Shown here: piece after piece, positions 31,237 to 36,879 of the stretch | Layout: every line of letters starts with the position of its first letter | Position numbering within the stretch: the first letter of the stretch is position 1 | NCBI GenBank assembly: GCA_900472625.1 | Contig: UCIT01000048.1 | Coordinates: forward strand, 1 to 36,879 | Reading direction: 5' to 3' | Length of the DNA stretch: 36,879 bases | Source: Hyphomicrobiales bacterium | GTDB taxonomy: Bacteria; Pseudomonadota; Alphaproteobacteria; Rhizobiales; Rhizobiaceae | Translations under genes and position numbers: made by a program | The notes under the pieces: generated by a model | The model's input: only the letters and a program-made list of their open reading frames with translations | What the model was told of the DNA's origin: nothing | Databases searched by the model: none

Positions 31237-31887
31237 CGCCGGCTCGACCGCGCGGACGCGCAGACCGTCGATGAACAGCTGCTCGAGGAAGCGCGCCGCA
31301 TCCTCGAACCGCCCCTCGCCCGATTGACCCTGGCCAAGCACGGCGCGCACCTGCACGTCGAAGTCGGCATAGTGCTGCGTCGTCGACCAGATCGAAAAGA
31401 TCAGGTGATAGGGATCGCATTTGGCGATCTTGCCCGCCTTGGCCCAGACCCGGATGACCTCCGCCTTTTCGTCCACCAATTCCTTCAACGGCCCCTTGAG
31501 CTCGTCTTCGATATGCGGCGCGCCCTGCAGCACCTCATTGGCGAACAGCCGGCTTTCCCTGGGGAAATCGCGCGCCATTTCCAGCTTGCGCCTGATATAG
31601 CTGCGGATCTCGTTCTCCGGATTGCCGAGCGCGTCGAAGGCGCGCAACGGCTCAAGCCAGGTGAACAGCACCCGATCGATCAGGGACCGGTGCATCGCTT
31701 CCTTGGTGCGGAAATAATAGAGCAGATTGGGCTTCGACATGCCGGCCACTTCGGCGATCTGGTCGATCGTCGAGCCCCGGAAGCCGCTCACCGAAAACAC
31801 GTCGAGCGCCGCTTCGAGGATCTGTTCTTCCTTCTCCTCTTGGATGCGGGTGCGGCGCTGTGTTTTCGCAGCTCTGGGTATTGCCAT
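31231..31887 (-). CDS. rutR: RutR-like TetR-family regulator of pyrimidine catabolism
   Basis: 218 aa. The TetR HTH (ILEAALDVFSVSGFRGSTID, AGMSKPNLLYYFRTKEAMHR) is followed by a ligand domain very similar to E. coli RutR: SYIRRKLEMARDFPRESRLF, ANEVLQGAPHIEDELKGPLK, YHLIFSIWSTTQHYADFDVQ. RutR binds uracil/thymine and represses pyrimidine-degradation genes until the ligand appears. It is divergent from the amidase gene, with a RutR-like operator in the ~300 bp between them. The last 6 bp overlap the phytochrome gene, both stops lying in the palindrome tcatga. Confidence 0.88.
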   Translation of the reverse strand: MAIPRAAKTQRRTRIQEEKEEQILEAALDVFSVSGFRGSTIDQIAEVAGMSKPNLLYYFRTKEAMHRSLIDRVLFTWLEPLRAFDALGNPENEIRSYIRRKLEMARDFPRESRLFANEVLQGAPHIEDELKGPLKELVDEKAEVIRVWAKAGKIAKCDPYHLIFSIWSTTQHYADFDVQVRAVLGQGQSGEGRFEDAARFLEQLFIDGLRVRAVEPAS

Positions 31888-32031
31888 GTCTTACTTTTTC
31901 TCTTTCAAATTCAACCGTTTTACTCAACTTTATCAGGCGATCACGCTTGCCGATAAATTAAGCAAATGCCCCTCATTTTGTCTGTATTTTTTCTTATTTT
32001 CGCCTTGAGCCCGACGCCGGAAGTTGTAATG

Positions 32032-32047
32032 TTTACCAGTCGGTCAA
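32032..32047. promoter_or_regulatory. RutR-type operator
   Basis: TTTACCAGTCGGTCAA matches the E. coli RutR consensus TTGACCANNTGGTCAA at 12 of 14 fixed positions. It lies between the rutR-like gene and the amidase gene, 140-160 bp from each start codon. The rest of this 300-bp gap (31888-32188) is AT-rich and holds no gene. Confidence 0.6.
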
Positions 32048-32188
32048 ATTATCCGTCAGAAGCAAAACAAAGGCAACTGACGATTTTCAAGCGCTAATAA
32101 AACAAACAAGAGCGCTCGAAACTGACCAAGGGAACAAGCGGACGCGCGGCATGCGCGGATCGCGGCTAAACTGGTGAGGTATACGGAC

Positions 32189-33442
32189 ATGGTGGCAGCA
32201 CCAGGCGAGAACATGCGCGTCAATGGTGACCGTCTCTGGGACAGTCTCATGGACATGGCGAAGATCGGCCCCGGGATTGCGGGCGGCAACAACCGCCAGA
32301 CGCTGACCGACGCCGATGCCGAGGGACGCAGTCTCTTCAAGACATGGTGCGATGCCGCTGGCATGACGATGGGCGTCGACAAGATGGGCACGATGTTCGC
32401 GACCCGCCCCGGCACCGATCCCGATGCGCTTCCCGTCTATGTCGGCTCGCATCTCGATACCCAGCCGACCGGCGGCAAGTATGACGGCGTACTCGGCGTC
32501 CTGGCCGCACTCGAAGTCGTGCGCACCATGAACGACCTTGGCATCAGGACCAAACACCCCATCGTCGTTACAAACTGGGCCAACGAGGAAGGCGCCCGCT
32601 TCGCCCCTGCCATGCTCGCCTCGGGCGTCTTCGCCGGTGTCCACTCGCTCGACTACGCCTATGACCGCAAGGATCCCGAGGGGAAGAGCTATGGCGACGA
32701 ATTGAAGCGCATCGGCTGGCTGGGCGACGAAGAGGTCGGCGCGCGCAAGATGCACGCCTATTTCGAATATCACATCGAGCAGGGTCCGATCCTCGAGGCC
32801 GAGAACAAGCAGATCGGCGTCGTCACCCACTGCCAGGGCCTCTGGTGGCTGGAATTCACCCTGACCGGTCGTGAGGCCCACACCGGCTCGACGCCGATGG
32901 ACTTGCGCGTCAACGCCGGTCTGGCCATGTCGCGGATCATCGAGATGGTCCAGGGCGTCGCCATGGAAAACCAGCCGGGCGCCGTCGGCGGCGTCGGCCA
33001 GGTGTTCTTCTCGCCGAACTCCCGCAACGTGCTCCCCGGCAAGGTCGTCTTCACCGTCGATATCCGCACCCCCGACCAGGCGAAGCTCGACCGCATGCGC
33101 GCCAGGATAGAAGCGGAGGCCGCAACGATCTGCGCGGCCCTCGGCGTCGGCTGCTCGGTCGAGGCCGTCGGCCACTTCGACCCCGTTACCTTCGACCCGA
33201 AGCTGGTCGACGCTGTCCGCAACGCCGCCGACCGCCTCGGCTACAGCCACATGAACATCATCTCCGGCGCCGGCCACGACGCCTGCTGGGCCGCCAAGGT
33301 GGCGCCCGCGACGATGGTCATGTGCCCCTGCGTCGGCGGATTGAGCCACAACGAGGCCGAGGAGATCTCGAAGGAGTGGGCAGCGGCTGGCGCGGACGTG
33401 TTGTTCCACGCGGTGGTAGAGACGGCGGAGATTGTGGCGTGA
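32189..33442 (+). CDS. N-carbamoyl-beta-alanine amidase / Zn-dependent hydantoinase-pathway amidohydrolase
   Basis: 417 aa M20/AmaB-HyuC family enzyme. Binuclear metal ligands are visible: His88 and Asp99 in GSHLDTQPTGGKYDG, Glu133/134 in NWANEEGARF, a His in EYHIEQGP, and a C-terminal His in GGLSHNEAEE. The GREAHTGSTPM loop of the dimerisation domain is also present. It hydrolyses N-carbamoyl-beta-alanine (beta-ureidopropionate) to beta-alanine, CO2 and ammonia, the last step of reductive pyrimidine breakdown; an L-N-carbamoylase role is the alternative. The frame opens at GTG 32174; I take ATG 32189, 9 bp after a GAGG. It opens the operon leading to dihydropyrimidinase. Confidence 0.9.
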   Translation: MVAAPGENMRVNGDRLWDSLMDMAKIGPGIAGGNNRQTLTDADAEGRSLFKTWCDAAGMTMGVDKMGTMFATRPGTDPDALPVYVGSHLDTQPTGGKYDGVLGVLAALEVVRTMNDLGIRTKHPIVVTNWANEEGARFAPAMLASGVFAGVHSLDYAYDRKDPEGKSYGDELKRIGWLGDEEVGARKMHAYFEYHIEQGPILEAENKQIGVVTHCQGLWWLEFTLTGREAHTGSTPMDLRVNAGLAMSRIIEMVQGVAMENQPGAVGGVGQVFFSPNSRNVLPGKVVFTVDIRTPDQAKLDRMRARIEAEAATICAALGVGCSVEAVGHFDPVTFDPKLVDAVRNAADRLGYSHMNIISGAGHDACWAAKVAPATMVMCPCVGGLSHNEAEEISKEWAAAGADVLFHAVVETAEIVA

Positions 33443-33494
33443 GAGGATTACGCCTATATTCCAAGGGTGAGTTGCCGCCAACGGAGGCCGGTGA

Positions 33495-33692
33495 ATGTCG
33501 ACTGACAACCTCATCCTGGAGCATTTGCGTGCCATCCGCGGCACGGTCGAACGGCTTGCCGACGACATGCAGGTCGTCAAGCAGCGGCTCGGCATCCTTG
33601 AACATCAGTATGCGACTATCTCGACGCGGCTTGACCGTCTCGACGAACGCGTCCTGCGCATTGAAAAACGGCTGGATCTCGTGGAGAGTTGA
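33495..33692 (+). CDS. Small coiled-coil protein A
   Basis: 65 aa, almost entirely one heptad-patterned helix (VVKQRLGILEHQYATISTRL, DRLDERVLRIEKRLDL). No signal peptide or membrane helix; no known function. A good GGAGG lies 7 bp before the ATG. It sits between the amidase and dihydropyrimidinase genes, same strand, 52 bp after the amidase stop. It is paralogous to the next small gene. It could be an oligomerisation or scaffold subunit, or an unrelated passenger. Confidence 0.72.
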   Translation: MSTDNLILEHLRAIRGTVERLADDMQVVKQRLGILEHQYATISTRLDRLDERVLRIEKRLDLVES

Positions 33693-33737
33693 CGGCAACC
33701 GGCGTCGCCTATGCTTCCGCTTCAAAGGCATTGAGCA

Positions 33738-33962
33738 ATGTCAGGCAAGGTCGCCAACGAACTTATCGACGAGACGCTCAAGCAGATTCAGGAAACACTC
33801 GGCGTTCACACGCAGTACCATCTCGAAACCAAGGAGCGGCTCGGCTTTCTCGAACAGCAATATGCGAGCATCTCACGGCGCGTCGAGCGCAGGCTGGACC
33901 TCGTCGAGACCTGGACCAGCCTTCGACAAGCGTTTTCCGGAAGGCCTACTTCATACCCATAA
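33738..33962 (+). CDS. Small coiled-coil protein B, paralogue of A
   Basis: 74 aa. The middle (KERLGFLEQQYASISRRV then RRLDLVE) matches protein A (KQRLGILEHQYATISTRL ... KRLDLVE), with about 11 residues, more than one heptad, missing before RRLDLVE. The N-terminus (ANELIDETLKQIQETLGVHT) and the C-terminal tail differ. The ribosome site is weak. It most likely arose by tandem duplication and divergence of the preceding gene, and the internal deletion could mean decay. Confidence 0.62.
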   Translation: MSGKVANELIDETLKQIQETLGVHTQYHLETKERLGFLEQQYASISRRVERRLDLVETWTSLRQAFSGRPTSYP

Positions 33963-34033
33963 GACTGCTCGGCACGGCGCAAAGGCACCGTGAGCGATAA
34001 CTCGTCTCATAAAGAAAACAGGGAACCCGACCA

Positions 34034-35488
34034 ATGAGCACAGTCATCAAGAACGGCACCGTCGTTACCGCCGACCTGACCTACAAGGCCGACGTCAAGG
34101 TCGATGGCGGCAAGATCGTCGAGATCGGGCCCAATCTCTCCGGCACCGAAACGCTGGACGCCACGGGCTGCTACATCATGCCCGGCGGCATCGATCCGCA
34201 CACCCATCTCGAAATGCCCTTCATGGGCACCTATTCCGCCGACGATTTCGACAGCGGCACCCGCGCCGCCTTGGCCGGCGGCACGACGATGGTGGTCGAT
34301 TTCGCGCTCCCCGCCCCCGGCCAGTCGCTCTTGGAAGCGCTCACTATGTGGGACAACAAGTCCACCCGCGCCAATTGCGACTATTCCTTCCATATGGCGA
34401 TCACCTGGTGGGGCGAGCAGGTCTTCAATGAGATGAAGACGATCGTTCAGGACAAGGGCATCAACACCTTCAAGCACTTCATGGCCTACAAGGGCTCGCT
34501 GATGGTGAACGACGACGAGATGTTCGCCTCGTTCCAGCGTTGCGCCGAACTCGGCGCCCTGCCCCTCGTCCATGCCGAAAACGGCGACGTCGTCGCCTCG
34601 ATGTCCGCCAAACTGCTCGCCGAAGGCAACAACGGCCCCGAGGCGCATGCCTATTCCCGCCCCGCCGAGGTCGAGGGCGAGGCCACCAACCGCGCCATCA
34701 TGATCGCGGATATGGCCGGCTGCCCCGTCTATATCGTCCACACCTCCTGCGAACAGGCCCACGAAGCCATCCGCCGCGCCCGCCAGAAAGGCATCCGCGC
34801 CTATGGCGAGCCGCTGATCCAGCACCTGACGCTCGACGAGAGCGAATATTTCGACAAGGACTGGGACCACGCCGCCCGCCGCGTCATGTCGCCGCCCTTC
34901 CGCAACAAGCAGCACCAGGACTCACTCTGGGCCGGCCTCGCCTCCGGCTCGCTGCAGGTGGTCGCCACCGATCACTGCGCCTTCACCACCGACCAGAAGC
35001 GCTTCGGCGTTGGCGATTTCACCAAGATCCCCAACGGCACCGGCGGCCTGCAGGACCGCCTGCCGATGCTGTGGACCCATGGCGTCAACACCGGCCGCCT
35101 GACGATGAACGAATTCGTCGCCGTCACCTCCACCAACATCGCCAAGATCCTCAACATATACCCGCGCAAGGGTGCCATTCTCGTGGGTGCCGACGCCGAC
35201 CTCGTCGTCTGGGACCCCAAGCGCTCGAAGACCATCTCCGCCAAGACCCAGCAATCGGCCATCGACTACAACGTCTTCGAGGGCAAGCAGGTGACCGGCC
35301 TGCCGCGCTACACGCTGAGCCGCGGCGTCGTGGTGGTCGAGGAGGATACGATGAAGACCCGCGAAGGCCACGGCGAGTTCATCAAGCGCGAGCCGGTGAC
35401 GGCAGTGTCGAAGGCGCTCTCCGCCTGGAAGGAAATCACCGCGCCGCGCAAGGTCGAGCGCTCCGGCATTCCGGCAAGCGGGGTGTGA
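34034..35488 (+). CDS. hydA: Dihydropyrimidinase (D-hydantoinase)
   Basis: 484 aa cyclic amidohydrolase. Metal ligands and motifs are His56-x-His58 (GGIDPHTHLEMPFMG), carboxylated Lys153 (FKHFMAYKGSLM), a His in PLVHAENGDV, a His in YIVHTSCEQ, and the catalytic Asp in VATDHCAF. Length and motif spacing are those of dihydropyrimidinases. It opens dihydrouracil or dihydrothymine, made by PreTA, to the N-carbamoyl beta-amino acid used by the upstream amidase. The ATG has an AGGGAA ribosome site. A secreted small protein gene starts 5 bp after its stop. Confidence 0.95.
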   Translation: MSTVIKNGTVVTADLTYKADVKVDGGKIVEIGPNLSGTETLDATGCYIMPGGIDPHTHLEMPFMGTYSADDFDSGTRAALAGGTTMVVDFALPAPGQSLLEALTMWDNKSTRANCDYSFHMAITWWGEQVFNEMKTIVQDKGINTFKHFMAYKGSLMVNDDEMFASFQRCAELGALPLVHAENGDVVASMSAKLLAEGNNGPEAHAYSRPAEVEGEATNRAIMIADMAGCPVYIVHTSCEQAHEAIRRARQKGIRAYGEPLIQHLTLDESEYFDKDWDHAARRVMSPPFRNKQHQDSLWAGLASGSLQVVATDHCAFTTDQKRFGVGDFTKIPNGTGGLQDRLPMLWTHGVNTGRLTMNEFVAVTSTNIAKILNIYPRKGAILVGADADLVVWDPKRSKTISAKTQQSAIDYNVFEGKQVTGLPRYTLSRGVVVVEEDTMKTREGHGEFIKREPVTAVSKALSAWKEITAPRKVERSGIPASGV

Positions 35489-35493
35489 TCGAG

Positions 35494-35871
35494 ATGCGCG
35501 GGAGACTGTTTCTGACACTCGCATCTTTGGCCGCGCTGACATCGGCGGCCGCCGCCGACACGCTGCCGATCAAGGGCAGCCACGGCAACAAGGATGGCTG
35601 CGCCTACGCCAAGTCGGGCGAATCCACCGGATCGGAAAACTTCTTCCTGCTGACATCGGAGGCCATCACAACGGCATCCTCCGCCTGCACCATCGAGAAG
35701 GTGCTGAAGACCGATGGCAAGTCCTTCACGGCCAAGGTCTCCTGCGAGGCCGAAGGCGAGGAAGCAGCCAGCGAGGACACGGCAAAGATTACCTATGGCC
35801 CGAAAGGCTACACCATCGGCTTCACCTCGGACGCAACGATCAAATGGGGTCCGCTGCCGCTATGCAAATGA
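35494..35871 (+). CDS. Predicted secreted small protein downstream of hydA
   Basis: 125 aa. The signal peptide is MRGRLFLTLASLAALTSAAA with cleavage likely after AAA near residue 21. The mature part of ~104 residues contains four Cys (DGCAYAK, SACTIE, KVSCEAE, PLCK) and a beta-rich pattern, suggesting a small disulfide-bonded periplasmic domain. Family not recognised. It follows hydA by 5 bp and so is probably co-transcribed, but a periplasmic protein has no obvious place in a cytoplasmic pathway. The cupin gene converges on it, 2 bp between stops. Confidence 0.78.
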   Translation: MRGRLFLTLASLAALTSAAAADTLPIKGSHGNKDGCAYAKSGESTGSENFFLLTSEAITTASSACTIEKVLKTDGKSFTAKVSCEAEGEEAASEDTAKITYGPKGYTIGFTSDATIKWGPLPLCK

Positions 35872-35873
35872 CC

Positions 35874-36293
35874 TCAGACCGGCACGACCTTGTCCAGTTC
35901 GGGCAGCAGCACGACGCTCTCCTGCTCGTTGGGATCGGTGCGGGCGATGATCGCCGTGCAGGGTGTGCTGCTGAGATTGGCCGGCAGGTGCGGAACGCCG
36001 GCCGGGATGTAGAACAGTTCGCCGGCATGGACGACGACATGATGCTCGAGGTCGTCGCCGTACCAGGTGTGCGCCTCTCCCGACAGCATGTAGATCGCCG
36101 TCTCATGCGCCTCGTGCAGATGCGCCTTGGCGCGCACGCCCGGCGGAATGGTCAGGAGATGCATGCAGATACCTTTGGCCCCGACCGTCTCGGCGGCGAT
36201 GCCTTCGAAGTAGCTGAGCCCCTGCTTGCCGTCATAGGCATGGTTGGGGCGAACAATATGGCAGGTAGGCTTTGATGTCGCATCCACAGTCAT
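35874..36293 (-). CDS. Cupin-domain protein
   Basis: 139 aa single-domain cupin. Motif 1 is AKAHLHEAHETAIYMLSGEA (metal-binding H-x-H...E) and motif 2 is LFYIPAGVPHLPANL (final His). The protein may bind a metal and act as an isomerase, dioxygenase or sugar-binding protein; nothing indicates which. The frame allows ATG 36305, but that codon directly abuts GGAGG, so ATG 36293 is a better start. It is divergent from the ABC transporter gene and convergent with the hydA operon. Confidence 0.8.
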   Translation of the reverse strand: MTVDATSKPTCHIVRPNHAYDGKQGLSYFEGIAAETVGAKGICMHLLTIPPGVRAKAHLHEAHETAIYMLSGEAHTWYGDDLEHHVVVHAGELFYIPAGVPHLPANLSSTPCTAIIARTDPNEQESVVLLPELDKVVPV

Positions 36294-36379
36294 CGTCTTC
36301 ACCATCCTCCGGAAAACATGCCGCCGCCGATACTATCACGCAATCCGCTGACACGCGGGGAAAACAGGATCGATCCGCA

Positions 36380-36879
36380 TTGACGCAAGCAGCCTCTGTC
36401 GTATCCGCCAAGAACCTCTGCCTGACCTATCAGGCTAATGACGCGCCGGTGCATGCGCTGAGCAATGTCGACCTTGAGGTCAGCAAGGGCGACTTCGTCT
36501 CCTTCATCGGCCCGTCGGGCTGCGGCAAGACCACCTTCCTGCGCGTCATCGCCGATCTCGAGAAGAAGACGTCAGGCGATATCACGGTCAATGGCATGAC
36601 GCCCGAGGACGCGCGCAAGGCTCGCGCCTACGGCTACGTCTTCCAGGCACCGGCGCTCTACCCTTGGCGCACCATCGAAAAAAACATCGCCCTGCCGCTG
36701 GAGATCATGAACTATGCGGCGGATGACCGCCGCAAGCGCATTGCCGAGGCGCTCGATCTCGTCGGCCTCACCGGCTTCGAGAAGAAGTTCCCCTGGCAAC
36801 TGTCAGGCGGCATGCAGCAGCGCGCCTCGATCGCCCGCGCGCTCGCCTTCGACGCCGACCTGCTGCTGATGGACGAGCC
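36380..36879 (+). CDS. NitT/TauT-type ABC transporter ATPase (partial, cut by window end)
   Basis: At least 166 codons; the gene continues past the window. It is a soluble ABC ATPase of the nitrate/sulfonate/taurine class: Walker A GPSGCGKT, Q-loop YVFQAPALYPWRTIEKNIAL, signature LSGGMQQR, Walker B LLLMDEP. The likely start is TTG 36380 (no ATG fits), with AGGA about 10 bp upstream, giving MTQAASVVSAKNLCLTY. Transporters of this class next to hydantoinase genes often import pyrimidines or related heterocycles, so uptake of pyrimidine is a reasonable inference. The permease and binding protein should follow. Confidence 0.88.
   Translation, partial: MTQAASVVSAKNLCLTYQANDAPVHALSNVDLEVSKGDFVSFIGPSGCGKTTFLRVIADLEKKTSGDITVNGMTPEDARKARAYGYVFQAPALYPWRTIEKNIALPLEIMNYAADDRRKRIAEALDLVGLTGFEKKFPWQLSGGMQQRASIARALAFDADLLLMDE

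Overview
The window reads as chromosomal DNA of a Rhizobiaceae-type alphaproteobacterium (Rhizobium/Agrobacterium group). The evidence is gene content: a phyR / nepR-ecfG general stress response locus, hmuPSTUV divergent from a long-form tonB, an IsdG-type HmuQ heme oxygenase, an Agp2-like bacteriophytochrome with an HWE kinase, and a reductive pyrimidine catabolic set (preT-preA, hydantoinase, carbamoylase, RutR). The sequence is GC-rich with short, AT-richer intergenic regions. I saw no rRNA, tRNA, CRISPR array, transposase or integrase.

Layout. 0-6 kb: an ABC exporter, a small hypothetical, an LpxO/OlsC-like lipid hydroxylase, a TetR-SMR efflux pair with a dyad operator, a group II truncated globin with a DUF423 membrane protein. 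5.6-13.2 kb is about iron and heme: a minus-strand operon (DUF2325 protein, unknown 101-aa protein, HmuQ, VOC protein) behind a TGA-N9-TCA iron-responsive box, then tonB, an unknown periplasmic protein, a second iron-responsive box, and hmuPSTUV. 13.2-17.4 kb is the general stress response region: a DUF883/holin-like pair, ecfG, nepR, phyR and an HWE histidine kinase. Five sites here fit the EcfG promoter pattern GGAAC-N16/17-CGTT; four match fully and the one before nepR has CATT. The fifth drives no gene. It points at a ~125-nt minus-strand segment with two C-rich stem-loop domains and an intrinsic terminator, a strong candidate for a GsrN-like stress small RNA.

17.6-20.4 kb holds preT-preA (pyrimidine reduction). 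20.4-25.4 kb holds a three-gene minus-strand polysaccharide operon: an HlyD-type fusion protein, a secreted probable (alpha/alpha)6-barrel protein, and a GT2 synthase without a visible PilZ motif, resembling the c-di-GMP-controlled bgsBA mixed-linkage glucan system but with an extra gene. 25.7-28.4 kb: FtrA-like regulator divergent from a rhodanese, then a GT4 glycosyltransferase. 28.7-31.2 kb: the bacteriophytochrome. 31.2-36.9 kb resumes pyrimidine catabolism: a RutR-like repressor, a 12/14 match to the E. coli RutR operator, N-carbamoyl-beta-alanine amidase, two paralogous coiled-coil mini-proteins, dihydropyrimidinase, a secreted small protein, a convergent cupin, and the start of a NitT/TauT-type ABC ATPase cut by the window end.

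Together, preT-preA, dihydropyrimidinase and the amidase can take uracil/thymine to beta-amino acids; the pathway is split in two blocks by the polysaccharide and light-sensing genes. A weaker RutR-like site before preT suggests both blocks share one regulator.
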